A stretch of 32,652 bases of DNA from Treponema sp. (GCA_031272575.1 JAISTO010000171.1:1-32652); one strand, 5' to 3'; shown: positions 1-8,134, counted from the stretch's first letter. Translations and numbers: made by a program. Notes: a model not told the origin generated them from the letters alone.

Positions 1-264
1 GCGGGGGGGATACCCCCCCGCAACGCCCCCCCACCCGGTCCCTGATTGGGGGGCAGCGCAGCACCTGAAAAGTGCCGCGGCGGGCAAAATGTATTTTCCC
101 CCTCTCCCCCCCCCAGCGAAGAAAACCGAGCAGGATCGGTTGAGCACTTTTCAGGTGCAGGGTGGGGGGGGCGGACGGAAAAAACGCTTGCGCGTTTTTT
201 CTTGGAGTTTTTTCGACCGTTTACAGTCGAAAAAACTCCATAAGCACATTGCGAAGCAATGTGC
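1..264. repeat. Cluster of inverted repeats at the left edge
   Basis: Five inverted repeats are packed here. 1-9 pairs with 13-21 (G-run/C-run stem, loop ATA). 61-75 is a perfect 15-base reverse complement of 144-158. 179-187 pairs with 192-200 (A6CGC/GCGT6). 203-217 pairs with 226-240, a perfect 15-base stem with an 8-base loop. 244-252 pairs with 256-264 (9-base stem, loop GAA). The Maf-like reading frame stays open through the region, but the translation there is low-complexity and not family-like, so this is probably intergenic DNA 3' of that gene. It could hold terminators, a small mobile repeat, or both. Confidence 0.6.
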
Positions 265-1539
265 GGCGTAATCGCCCCCCCCTCCTCCATGATCCGCATT
301 GCGCTGTCGCGGTAGCGGTTCAGCGCGGCGGTCTCGTAGCGCCATTCCGCGCCCGCGCCTTTTTTGAGCACCGGCGTGCGGAAGACGAAGGCCGTGCGGA
401 GCTTCTCGAGGGGCTCGAGGCGGGACTGACGGGCCTCGAGCGCGCGGAGGGGGTCCGCGCCGCGGACGTAGGGGACGCCCCGGGGGTAGCAGAAGTCCGC
501 GCCGTACAGTTCTATGGCGGCCGCGCCCGCGGCCTGGGCCAGCGCTATCGCGGCGTAGGTGACATTGCCGCCCGAGGTGTCGAGCGCGCTTAGGGGGGGG
601 GAGTACGCGCCGGCCGCGAGGCGGGCAAGGGGGTGGCCGCCCGCGAAGAAGCGGACCGTGGTTTTTTTCGCGAGCGCGGCCAGGGGGGGGGGGGCTTGCG
701 AGATCGATGTACAGGAGGGGGGGGAGGGGTACGCCGATGAAGTGCTGGAGGCTCGCGTGCTGGCAGTCGATAGAGACAGCCGCGTCCGGCACAAGCCCCG
801 CGGCGGCCAGGGACGGGAGGCTCGTGTCGGTTGCGAGGATGAAGAACGCGCCGCGCCGCGCCGTGCGCCGCTTTTTGAGCGCCGCAATGCTTTTTTCGAG
901 CGAGGGCCCCGCCGCGGTGATCGCCACGACCGCGCCCCGGCAGGCGGGGAGGGGAGGGGAGTCCCCCGCTGCCTGGGCCCGGGCCGCGGCCTCTATGTTG
1001 CGGATGATGTTGCCGAACCAGCGGAGCCCGAAGTGCGCCTGCACCGAGTAGTCGGCCCGCACCCGATCGAGCGCGCGGCGGATAGCAGCCTCGGCGCCGG
1101 CGAAGAGGGCCTCGTCCGCCGCGCGGCGCTGCCTTAGGGGGAGCACCCGCAGCGCCCCCGTGAGCGCCGGGAAGCAGCGCCCCGTGATCGTCTCCTCGAT
1201 GGCAGAGGGCGCGGGGTCAGAGAGCAGGTGAAAGCGGGGGTCCGAGAAGAGCGGGCCGTAGTCGATGGCCCCGAAGAGCGCGGCCAGGGCCTTGGCCCCG
1301 TAGTCAATCACCAGGACGGCCGCGGTGCCGGGCCGCTCGAGGAGGGCGCGCGCCTCGAAGCCCCCGCCCAGGCCCTCGAGGACGAAGAAGCCATCGCCCG
1401 GCGGGAGGCTCGCGGCCAGGCGCCGCGCGTCCCGGGCCGGGTCCACCAGCGAATGCAGCGCCCGGGGCGCCCCGCCCTCCGCCGCGAGCAGGGGCACGAG
1501 CGCGCCGCTTCTGGCGCGGGCGAACGTGTAGGGGGACAT
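151..1539 (-). CDS. Maf/DUF115-family protein (flagellin-glycosylation type), frame broken at a 12-C tract
   Basis: The frame starts at the ATG at 1537-1539 and reads cleanly for 282 residues. A stretch around residues 205-260, with GPSL at 211-214 followed by a segment ending SIDCQ, looks like the DUF115/MptE-like domain found in motility accessory factor (Maf) proteins, which add sugars such as pseudaminic acid to flagellin. At 683-694 the coding strand has 12 consecutive C. Past it, the annotated frame turns into Arg/Pro-rich nonsense ending at 151, while the frame one base over continues family-like, with KKTTVRFFAGG, LDTSGGNV and ELYGADFCYPRG, to about 270. An 11-C tract would give one continuous protein. 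In that second frame no stop occurs before the window edge. The gene lies just after the terminators of the RRM gene. Family assignment is from recognition, and the frameshift is seen directly. Confidence 0.65.
   Translation of the reverse strand: MSPYTFARARSGALVPLLAAEGGAPRALHSLVDPARDARRLAASLPPGDGFFVLEGLGGGFEARALLERPGTAAVLVIDYGAKALAALFGAIDYGPLFSDPRFHLLSDPAPSAIEETITGRCFPALTGALRVLPLRQRRAADEALFAGAEAAIRRALDRVRADYSVQAHFGLRWFGNIIRNIEAAARAQAAGDSPPLPACRGAVVAITAAGPSLEKSIAALKKRRTARRGAFFILATDTSLPSLAAAGLVPDAAVSIDCQHASLQHFIGVPLPPLLYIDLASPPPPGRAREKNHGPLLRGRPPPCPPRGRRVLPPPKRARHLGRQCHLRRDSAGPGRGRGRHRTVRRGLLLPPGRPLRPRRGPPPRARGPSVPPRAPREAPHGLRLPHAGAQKRRGRGMALRDRRAEPLPRQRNADHGGGGGDYAAHCFAMCLWSFFDCKRSKKLQEKTRKRFFRPPPPPCT
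683..694. repeat. 12-base G/C homopolymer inside the Maf-like gene
   Basis: Twelve G on the plus strand read as C12 in the gene. The tract sits exactly where the coding frame switches. Removing one base, or adding two, restores a long continuous product. This is the layout of a slipped-strand phase-variable contingency locus, but homopolymers are also the commonest place for sequencing error. Confidence 0.8.
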
Positions 1540-1554
1540 GCGGATATGTTACCT

Positions 1555-1581
1555 AAAAAAAGCCCCCTCTGGCAAGAGGGC
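1555..1581 (-). terminator. Second Rho-independent terminator downstream of the RRM gene
   Basis: On the minus strand a GC-rich stem (GCCCTCT, loop TGCC, AGAGGG with one bulge) is followed directly by seven T. It lies downstream of the terminator at 1597-1638 and ends about 15 bases before the Maf-like start codon, so it insulates the two genes. Confidence 0.65.
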
Positions 1582-1596
1582 GTAGAGGTCTACCCC

Positions 1597-1638
1597 AAAA
1601 AACAAGAGGAGGCAGGACAGAGTCCCGCACTCCTCTTG
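1597..1638 (-). terminator. Rho-independent terminator of the RRM gene
   Basis: On the minus strand a perfect 9-base stem (CAAGAGGAG with CTCCTCTTG) encloses an inner GGAC/GTCC stem and is followed at once by six T. It is the first of two tandem terminators after the RRM stop at 1720. The 80 bases between the stop and this stem hold nothing else I recognise. Confidence 0.75.
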
Positions 1639-1719
1639 AGGCGCCTCATCTTTTTTGAGTCTTTTGGAATTTGATGCCCCGCCCCGGATTGGGCAGAGGC
1701 TTTCGTCGATCAGAGGGAA

Positions 1720-2013
1720 TCAGTATCCGTATCCGCCGCCTCCGTGCGGGGCTCTGTCCCGGGGTGGACGATCCATTGCTTCGTTCACCCTGAGTTGGCG
1801 GCCGTCGAGGTCCTTGCCATTTGTCCCCGCAATCGCGGCGGCGGCTTCTTCATCCGTGCCCATTTCGACAAAGCCGAAGCCCTTGGAGCGATTACTGTCT
1901 CTGTCGCAGACGATTTTTGCAGAGACGACAGTTCCGAATTCCGAGAAGCGGTTCGTCAGACCGTCTTCACTTGTTTGGTAAGAGAGGTTGCCCACATACA
2001 GTTTCTTGCCCAT
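1720..2013 (-). CDS. RRM-domain RNA-binding protein (glycine-rich tail)
   Basis: A 97-residue single-RRM protein of the small bacterial RNP type. RNP2 is LYVGNLSY at residues 5-12 and RNP1 is KGFGFVEM at 44-51, and the tail is Arg/Pro then Gly/Tyr-rich. Such proteins bind single-stranded RNA, and in some bacteria they are linked to cold response or RNA stability. I chose the ATG at 2011-2013, which begins MGKKLYVG, over the longer frame starting at 2115. The canonical fold begins there, and an AAGGA sits 8 bases upstream, while the extra 34 residues translate the structured leader. It is monocistronic by layout: a dedicated leader upstream and two terminators downstream. Confidence 0.88.
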   Translation of the reverse strand: MGKKLYVGNLSYQTSEDGLTNRFSEFGTVVSAKIVCDRDSNRSKGFGFVEMGTDEEAAAAIAGTNGKDLDGRQLRVNEAMDRPPRDRAPHGGGGYGY

Positions 2014-2036
2014 TGAAAAAAATCCTTTTCCCGGAA

Positions 2037-2104
2037 GGAACGGCCTTCCTTTCGGCCGTTCCGATGCGTCCGGGCGCGCTGTGGACCTTGCGGGTCCGAT
2101 TATA
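2037..2104 (-). promoter_or_regulatory. RRM gene proximal leader: possible -10 and two hairpins
   Basis: On the minus strand a perfect TATAAT lies at 2099-2104, with no good -35. It is followed by a GGACC/GGTCC hairpin (2083-2087 with 2093-2097) and then a strong 9-base hairpin, GGAACGGCC with GGCCGTTCC (2037-2045 with 2054-2062), ending about 24 bases before the start codon. The second hairpin is close enough to the ribosome binding site to influence translation. Function is inferred. Confidence 0.4.
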
Positions 2105-2139
2105 TGCGCCCACAAACAGTGGGTGTCTCAGCCCTGCCG

Positions 2140-2382
2140 AAAAAATCGACATGGAGTACCATGGGGTCTTTGGGGCAGAGTATGGGATACCAATACGAGG
2201 GGGAATTACAGTATATGCGGTACAGGCGTTTCCGCCTGCGGGCGCGTACCAAAACGGCGCCAACGGCACGGACATACTGCCGGTATACGAGAAAACCGAG
2301 ATTCCAGATCGCAACGCGAGGCCGCTCCCTTGCGGGAAGAGCCGATAAAAAACACAATTCAAACAGAAAAATCCTATTTCTG
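2140..2382 (-). ncRNA. Candidate structured non-coding RNA or long 5' leader of the RRM gene
   Basis: This stretch of the roughly 450-base gap between res and the RRM gene follows a strong promoter (2389-2417). The predicted RNA has a UCCC-GCAA-GGGA hairpin (2326-2337) and an AGGCG-GAAA-CGCCU hairpin (2224-2237), extended by GGTAC/GTACC flanks (2219-2250). Both loops are GNRA type. A longer-range pairing, GGCAG-TATG with CATACTCTGCC, also forms. Near 2150-2163 a CATGG/CCATG stem is followed by six U (2140-2145), a weak terminator. Open frames across it translate into nothing recognisable and lack a good ribosome site. It does not match my memory of tmRNA, RNase P, SRP RNA or 6S RNA. It could be a free RNA or the leader read on into the RRM gene. 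Confidence 0.38.
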
Positions 2383-2388
2383 GCTTAA

Positions 2389-2417
2389 ATAATAACACTT
2401 TTGAATATATTTGTCAA
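2389..2417 (-). promoter_or_regulatory. Near-consensus sigma70-type promoter reading toward the RRM gene
   Basis: On the minus strand TTGACA (2412-2417), a 17-base spacer and TATTAT (2389-2394) match the housekeeping consensus at 11 of 12 positions. The expected start is near 2382. It lies in an AT-rich block just after the res stop, so it serves the downstream leader/RRM unit rather than res. Confidence 0.75.
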
Positions 2418-2469
2418 GTACTTTTTCCATTTTTTTTCATTTTTTGTTGAAAAATGGCATCTTTTTTTC

Positions 2470-5400
2470 TTAATGCGCCGGTTTTTTCCCGGAATCCGCA
2501 AAAGGCTGAGCCCAATCATCAGCCGCATCGCTCACTTCACGATAGTTTACCCCTATGGCGCTGAAATGCCTGCGGGCGCAAAGTATCTTCCGGCGCTCGT
2601 GGGGGTACTGAAGTTTGGACAGGTTCATCGAGCCCTTTGTTTCCCGGACCAGTTCGAGACAGCCCTTGCCGTCCTCCGTGCGGAGCACTATGCCCCAATC
2701 GGGGTTGTAGTTAAAAATGATGGCCGGAATGCGTATTTTGAAACCTGCCGGAAACTTGAAGTAGCAGAGCACGTTCCCGCGGCGATCCTCCTGCTGTAAG
2801 CGGTTTTGGACGAAGCGCTGCTCGACATCCGAATCGATCTGCACTTTATCGTAGAGGCTGTGCGCCGAACCCGGGATAAGTTCCTGCTGCGGGAAATCCT
2901 TTTCCCTGGGGAAGAACTCCTCCATACTGCGGGCGGCCGCGGCCTCATCCATTTCCAGCGGCCTGTAGACGATGTTCTCCGCGATCTGATCCGCGGCCGC
3001 GTCTTTCAGCACACGGATAAACACTTCCGCAAACCCTTCAGGATTTACGAAAATGTTCTGCTTTTGCCCAGGATGGAGATTTTTGAAGACGGCGAGTACC
3101 GTAGAGCGGGTCAGGCCGGTTTCCTTTGCGGCCCGCTCGATCAGGTTCAGCACCGGGGAGGCGGACTGCGTTTCATGGACATTCACTTTGCCGTACGCCG
3201 GCAGGGAACGCCCGCTGAAGTGCCGCAGTTCCCCCTTGCGCACACTGACGTCGTTGCCGAAATGTACAACAGAGCGTTCCCCCTTTTCCTCGATCTGCAC
3301 GATCTTGTAGCCGCGCAGGTTTTTATCTTTCGTCCAACGGTAGAAATCATAACCGACGGGAAAGTACGACATAAACGTTTCGCGCCGGCCGCTCGTATCC
3401 GTCACGGTAATTTGTATTTTTGCGCAGCCGAGTTTTGTTTCAAGCAGAGAGATCGCGTAATTCGAAAGAACGAACGCGCCGGCGGAAACGGTTATGCGGG
3501 GGGACGGAAACACCGCCGCGTTAAGCGCGGCGGCGCATTCTTTTATCAGCGCGTCCGTATCCATGATGATGCTATACTCGGCCGGCCGCGAGAGGCGTTT
3601 CCAAAAGGCAATGAACGCGGGGCTCGTAAAAACAGCGTCCTTACGCCGCGCCCGGCAGCGGCGTGTCTTCGCCGGCGTGGGCGGCGCCGCATCGCCTGAC
3701 TCCGCGTACTCGCTCTGCAGGGCCGACACATACTCTTCATAAGACTCGTTAGCCACCACGGTGAGTATATTGACGCTCTCGTCTTTTATCTGATCGCCCG
3801 CTTCGTTCCGCGCAAGCCGGAGTCCGCGGCCTATTTCCTGCCGCTTGCGGCTGTCCGACCGGGAGCTGTTCAGCGTACAGATGCAGAACACGTTGGGATT
3901 GTCCCAGCCTTCGCGGAGCGCGGAGTGCGCAAACAGAAACGCGGTTTTTTCCGAAAAACTGAGCAGTTTTTCTTTGTCCCGCATAATCAGCCTGAAGGCG
4001 TTCTTTTCCGCTTCCAGTATCTTTTTCCGTTCTTCCGCCGGCATATTCGCGGTTTCAAACGAATCGAGAAATCCGGCGTCACCTTTCTTTTGCGCAAAAT
4101 ATCCCTTATGCACTTCCGCGGCTTCGATGTTTTTGAAGTACGGATCGGCAGCCTTTAATTTGTTGAACGCGTTTTCAAAAAGGATTTTTATGAACGGCTC
4201 GGAAGCGCCGCCCCCGGAAGCGGCACCGGTATAATTCGCCACGCGGTCGATAAAAAAGAGGGACAGTACTTTTATGCCTCTGGCGCGCAGCTCTTTCTGC
4301 CGTTCAAAATGACACCTGATCGTTTCCTCAATCTGCACACGGAAAATTTCTTTTTTGGAAAGAGTAATACTGCGCGAATCGGTCAAAATTGATTGATTGG
4401 TAAAGACGACTGTGTTGGCCGCCTTGTTTATTTCCTCGACGACAAAACCCGCGAATTCGGGATTGCGCGTTTTTACGGAAAGATCATCCCCCTGCCTTAA
4501 GCGCAGCGGCCGCACCGACGCGGTGCCGTTTTCAATAACCGCCGCTTTTACTTTCGCCTGCGGCAGGCCGCGCCCGCTGCTTATGCTTTCCAGTTCGAGC
4601 GAGAGCGGGGCGTCGTGTACATTGTGCTGCTGCGTCACTCCGAACACGCGGATTTTTTTTACGAGATTCTGCCGGAACGCGTCAACAGGAGAAAGCCGGT
4701 ACACGAGATTGTAAGGGTCTGCCGGAGTGGCGCTGTAATTGATCGCGAAGAGGGGGTTCAAGCGCCGCAGCGCCTGACGCGAAATGTCACTCCGGTAATT
4801 CTGACTCTCGTCCAGTATCAAAACAGGCCGCACCGATTGAATGTACTGAATCGGCCGCCGCCCTTCCTGCCCCCTTTCCCCGTCTTTAAAAATGAGATTC
4901 GTGCTTCTGTTGAAACTGTCGATAGTCATCACGAGTATCTCTATGCATTGGGACGAGGCGAAATGACTCAAGCGGTTCAACTGCCGGCTGTCGTATTCAA
5001 TCAGGTTGGCCTGCTCGCCGCGGTACAGTGCACTGAAATGTCCGCGCATCTGACGGAACGCGGCGGCCGTCCCCTCGAAGATCGCCGTGCCCGGGGTAAC
5101 GATGATGAACTTGCGGAAGCCGCAGCGCGCGCGCAATTCGTGGATAGTGCGGAAGTACGTGTAGGTTTTTCCTGCGCCCGTTTCCATGTCAACCGTGAAG
5201 ACCGGGTATCGCAGTTCCTGATCCGGGAGCCCGCGGACGCGCAGCGCGGGCCCCTCGTCGCAGCGGAGTACGGGGTTGATCGGCAGGGGCGGCTGGTTCT
5301 CTGCCGCGCGGATGTTGTTGCGCGTCCTGAGGATACGGCAGTAGTTGCGGTACAGAAGTTCCTCGTCAAGAATTGGAGTCAGTTCCGAATCGAAAAGGCG

Positions 5401-5493
5401 GCCGCATTCCCGAGGGAATCCCCTGAAAAGTTCCACTATGCTTTCGACGGCATCCATCTGGTGAGGCTGTTCAGATTCAAACTTAAACTGCAT
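2470..5493 (-). CDS. Type III restriction enzyme, Res (helicase-endonuclease) subunit
   Basis: A 1007-residue protein, the normal size for Res. It pairs with Mod to form the ATP-dependent complex that translocates or slides from two inversely oriented unmethylated sites and cleaves DNA. Superfamily 2 helicase motifs are visible: Walker A TGAGKT at residues 105-110, the DEAD-box-like DESQ at 228-231, SATP at 254-257, and a motif VI-like QEIGRGLRLARNE further on. Near the C-terminus NPDWGIV at 930-936 and ELVRETKG ending at 954 give the PD-(D/E)XK nuclease site typical of the family. The start is 6 bases after the mod stop, so the two are co-transcribed. No frameshift is visible, so the enzyme looks intact. 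Confidence 0.93.
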   Translation of the reverse strand: MQFKFESEQPHQMDAVESIVELFRGFPRECGRLFDSELTPILDEELLYRNYCRILRTRNNIRAAENQPPLPINPVLRCDEGPALRVRGLPDQELRYPVFTVDMETGAGKTYTYFRTIHELRARCGFRKFIIVTPGTAIFEGTAAAFRQMRGHFSALYRGEQANLIEYDSRQLNRLSHFASSQCIEILVMTIDSFNRSTNLIFKDGERGQEGRRPIQYIQSVRPVLILDESQNYRSDISRQALRRLNPLFAINYSATPADPYNLVYRLSPVDAFRQNLVKKIRVFGVTQQHNVHDAPLSLELESISSGRGLPQAKVKAAVIENGTASVRPLRLRQGDDLSVKTRNPEFAGFVVEEINKAANTVVFTNQSILTDSRSITLSKKEIFRVQIEETIRCHFERQKELRARGIKVLSLFFIDRVANYTGAASGGGASEPFIKILFENAFNKLKAADPYFKNIEAAEVHKGYFAQKKGDAGFLDSFETANMPAEERKKILEAEKNAFRLIMRDKEKLLSFSEKTAFLFAHSALREGWDNPNVFCICTLNSSRSDSRKRQEIGRGLRLARNEAGDQIKDESVNILTVVANESYEEYVSALQSEYAESGDAAPPTPAKTRRCRARRKDAVFTSPAFIAFWKRLSRPAEYSIIMDTDALIKECAAALNAAVFPSPRITVSAGAFVLSNYAISLLETKLGCAKIQITVTDTSGRRETFMSYFPVGYDFYRWTKDKNLRGYKIVQIEEKGERSVVHFGNDVSVRKGELRHFSGRSLPAYGKVNVHETQSASPVLNLIERAAKETGLTRSTVLAVFKNLHPGQKQNIFVNPEGFAEVFIRVLKDAAADQIAENIVYRPLEMDEAAAARSMEEFFPREKDFPQQELIPGSAHSLYDKVQIDSDVEQRFVQNRLQQEDRRGNVLCYFKFPAGFKIRIPAIIFNYNPDWGIVLRTEDGKGCLELVRETKGSMNLSKLQYPHERRKILCARRHFSAIGVNYREVSDAADDWAQPFADSGKKPAH

Positions 5494-5499
5494 AACCCC

Positions 5500-7407
5500 T
5501 CAGATCGTGCGGACGCGCCCTTTGTCTTCGAGGGTGATTTTGTCCTGATCGCGCAGCGCGCAGTCCCGGCAGATAAATACATCGTTCTCGCCGAGCGAAA
5601 GCGCGGCCGCGGTAGCGGGAACAATGGTATCGTCGAGACAGACAAGAAGCGTGCGGCAGCATGAATCGCTGGTGATCTTCCAGACCGTGTTGCCGGGAAA
5701 CGCCGGCTGCCGCTCTATGCTGCTTTCGAGCGGAAAGCCCTCGAGCAGCAAAAGTTCGAGCAGCACAGGCCCGGTCTGCCAGCCCCGGACGAGCGGATCC
5801 GCGCAGCCTTCGAAGAGCGCTTCCAATTCCTCTATATCGCTGCCGGTGTAGTTTTGCCACTTGCGTATCATGGAACGGCCGGTACGGAAAACGCGGAAGC
5901 CCGTGTCCAGATCGCGCGCGTCCGGGAAATCCGCGCGGATTTTTTCTCCGGCCCTGCGGAGGCGCTCTTTGCCGACATCACAAATAGTTCCATACCCTGC
6001 CTTTGCCGCCTCGCTCTTCGGATGGCAGGGCTCCGGCACCTGCACGAGAATAAAGCGCCGTCTGCCGCCGTCTTCCGCGTTCGCCTGCATAACCGCATGG
6101 CCGGTGGTTCCCGAGCCGGAAAAGAAATCGAGGATGAGGTCGGGTTCTTCATCCTTTTTTGTGTTTGTGGCAATGCGCAAAAAGTGGGTGATAAGACTGA
6201 CCGGTTTCGGATGGTCAAAAAATGTCTTCCCGTTAAAAAGATCGCGGATTTCCCTGGCAGCGCTCTCGTTGAAAAATTCAGAGAGCCAGTTTCGGTAAGG
6301 AATAGTCCGCGTAATGGGGATGTTATTGTTGTCGACAAATTGGTACTGCTTGAAGTAGACGTTCCACTTGTCCCTTTTACGCTTAAACACAATGAAATCG
6401 TGCGCCTTCCCCCACTGCACTTTTTTCCGGCTCCAGCGCCAGCACCAGCCGTTTTGTTCTTTTACGCCCCCCGGGTGTACTTTCGTTCCGTCAGGCGCGG
6501 CAATGGGAAAATCCATCGATGCGGAGTACTGCAGGCTGCCCCTGTCCAACTTGTTCAGTTTGTATTTTCCCCGCCGCCTGAAATGCCGATCCCTGAACGG
6601 GTACGCAGACTCGTTCATCGACTGCATTTGATTCAGGTTGAGCGCGCCGATGTTTTTTGCATACAGCAAAATCGAGTCATGTTCTACGGAAATAAACCTC
6701 GTGTCGAGGCGCGCGGACACGCCGCTCTTCCGTACAAACTCAGCGACAAAGTTCTCCTGTCCAAAAATCTCGTCGCAGAGGTGCCGCAGATTGTGCGCTT
6801 CATTATGGTCTATGCTGATGAAGATAACGCCGTCTTCGCGCAGTACGTTTCTGGCCGCGCGGAGACGCGGGTAGAGCATGGAAAGCCAGTTCGAGTGGAA
6901 GCGCCCCCCGTATTTGGGGTTCGTTGTCAAGGCATTACCCAGCGCGTCAACCTGACTCGTGCGTTTTGCGTAGGACTCCTGCGTTTCCGAGAAATCGTCT
7001 TTGTAAATGAAATCATGCCCGGTATTGTAGGGAGGATCAATGTAGATCATCTTGACGCGCCCGGCATAGGATTTTTGCAGCACCTTCAGAACTTCGAGGT
7101 TATCCCCTTCTATGTACTCGTTGCGGGTGCGCGCTTCGTCCACCCCCTCCCCGGGCACGGGCACGAGCGTACCCGCCGGAGGCAGCGCGGCCATGCGCCT
7201 GGCCTGCCGCTTCCCCGGCCATTCAAGCCCGTAGTGCGCCGGGTCCGAATCGTCATGTGCAAGGTCCTGGTCGAAGCGGTCCGAGAGTGCGTAGTACAGC
7301 GCGGAAAAATCGATCTCGTTGTCCCGAAACGCTTCCGGCGCGATCTGCCGCAGCGCCGCTATCTGCGCTTCGTTGAAGCGGAACGCCGGTATACCTTTTT
7401 CGAACAT
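5500..7407 (-). CDS. Type III DNA methyltransferase, Mod subunit (adenine-N6)
   Basis: A 635-residue Mod protein that recognises the target and methylates adenine using S-adenosylmethionine. The catalytic DPPYNTG is at residues 124-130 and the SAM-binding LDFFSGSGTT at 426-434. This motif order (IV before I) is the beta class, with the target-recognition region between them. I chose the ATG at 7405-7407 because AAGGG lies 8 bases upstream and the sequence before it, although open to 7575, is rluA read in another frame. It is first in a mod-res pair. Unlike many phase-variable mod genes, no tandem repeat or long homopolymer is seen. Base composition is visibly less GC-rich than the neighbours, which suggests acquisition by transfer. 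Confidence 0.93.
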   Translation of the reverse strand: MFEKGIPAFRFNEAQIAALRQIAPEAFRDNEIDFSALYYALSDRFDQDLAHDDSDPAHYGLEWPGKRQARRMAALPPAGTLVPVPGEGVDEARTRNEYIEGDNLEVLKVLQKSYAGRVKMIYIDPPYNTGHDFIYKDDFSETQESYAKRTSQVDALGNALTTNPKYGGRFHSNWLSMLYPRLRAARNVLREDGVIFISIDHNEAHNLRHLCDEIFGQENFVAEFVRKSGVSARLDTRFISVEHDSILLYAKNIGALNLNQMQSMNESAYPFRDRHFRRRGKYKLNKLDRGSLQYSASMDFPIAAPDGTKVHPGGVKEQNGWCWRWSRKKVQWGKAHDFIVFKRKRDKWNVYFKQYQFVDNNNIPITRTIPYRNWLSEFFNESAAREIRDLFNGKTFFDHPKPVSLITHFLRIATNTKKDEEPDLILDFFSGSGTTGHAVMQANAEDGGRRRFILVQVPEPCHPKSEAAKAGYGTICDVGKERLRRAGEKIRADFPDARDLDTGFRVFRTGRSMIRKWQNYTGSDIEELEALFEGCADPLVRGWQTGPVLLELLLLEGFPLESSIERQPAFPGNTVWKITSDSCCRTLLVCLDDTIVPATAAALSLGENDVFICRDCALRDQDKITLEDKGRVRTI

Positions 7408-7477
7408 GACAGTAACCCTTATTGCGTATATTAGCATAAAGGGGGCGCGGATGGGAAGCACACGCGGGGGCAGGCGA

Positions 7478-8119
7478 TTACCGCACAAACCCCTCGAAAT
7501 AGGGCGGCAGGGGGGCGCCGGCGTCGAGGCCTTCGGGGAGCAGGGGCAGGGGGGGGAGCACGAGGCGCGCGGCATGGAGCAGGAGGCGCTTAAGGCCGGC
7601 TTCGGAGCGCAGCCTTTTGTTCAGAGCAAAGTCCCCGTATTTGTCGTCCCCGAGGATGGGGCAGCCCGCGGCCGCGAGGTGCCGCCGGATCTGATGCATG
7701 CGCCCGGTTCCCAGTTCCACTTCCACAAGCGAGGTTTCCGGCAGCGCGGCCTGCCCCGCGAGCACACGGTAGCGCGTCTCCGCCTGCCTGCGGACGCCCC
7801 GTTGTTCGAGCGCGCCGCGGATACGGCCCTCCGGCGGAACGGGCGCGCCCCCGCAGACCGCGAGGTAGACCTTGCGCGCGCCGCGCCCGGCAAAGACCTC
7901 GCCAAAGGCAGCGGCAGCGGCCCGCCCCTTCGCGGCAAGCAGCACCCCCGACGTGTCCCGGTCGAGCCGGTGGACGAGCCGCACTTCCCCGCCGTACGCG
8001 GCTTCCAGCAATGCGTCGAGCGAAGTATGAAGCCCCGCCCCCCCCTGCACCGCGAGGCCGGCGGGTTTATTCACTACGAGACAGACGTCGTTTTCAAAAA
8101 GTATGGATATATTTTTCAT
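7478..8119 (-). CDS. RluA-family pseudouridine synthase
   Basis: A 213-residue RNA pseudouridine synthase. The signature HRLDRDTSG lies at residues 50-58, with Asp53 as the expected catalytic nucleophile, and later motifs (GRMHQIRRHLAAAGCPILGD) fit the family. It has no N-terminal S4 domain, so it resembles the short members acting on rRNA or tRNA. The exact target base cannot be told from sequence. No Shine-Dalgarno precedes the ATG, and a TATAAT lies only 9 bases upstream, so the message may be leaderless. mod follows on the same strand after 70 bases. Confidence 0.88.
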   Translation of the reverse strand: MKNISILFENDVCLVVNKPAGLAVQGGAGLHTSLDALLEAAYGGEVRLVHRLDRDTSGVLLAAKGRAAAAAFGEVFAGRGARKVYLAVCGGAPVPPEGRIRGALEQRGVRRQAETRYRVLAGQAALPETSLVEVELGTGRMHQIRRHLAAAGCPILGDDKYGDFALNKRLRSEAGLKRLLLHAARLVLPPLPLLPEGLDAGAPLPPYFEGFVR

Positions 8120-8128
8120 GTGTTGTTC

Positions 8129-8134
8129 ATTATA
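8129..8134 (-). promoter_or_regulatory. -10 element of the rluA-family gene, likely leaderless transcript
   Basis: Minus-strand TATGCTATAAT has its TATAAT at 8129-8134, 9 bases before the ATG at 8119. The predicted start point falls at or next to the start codon. There is no good -35. The same TATGCTATAAT string recurs at 28939-28949 before the PTS gene. Confidence 0.5.

Noticed and set aside
593..601. Nine-base G run in the Maf-like gene as a second frameshift
   Set aside because: Both sides of this run read in the same family-like frame (GAYSPPLSALDTSGGN), so no shift is needed here.
1621..1660. TGAGGCGCCTCA followed by T6 as a plus-strand terminator
   Set aside because: The palindrome has no loop, and no plus-strand gene lies upstream.
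1967..2398. Long open frame on the minus strand across the RRM leader
   Set aside because: Translation is unlike any protein I know, overlaps a better-supported RRM start and promoter, and lacks a ribosome site. Structured RNA is the better reading.
5500..7407. Phase-variable tandem repeats in mod
   Set aside because: No short tandem repeats or homopolymers of 8 or more were seen in the gene.
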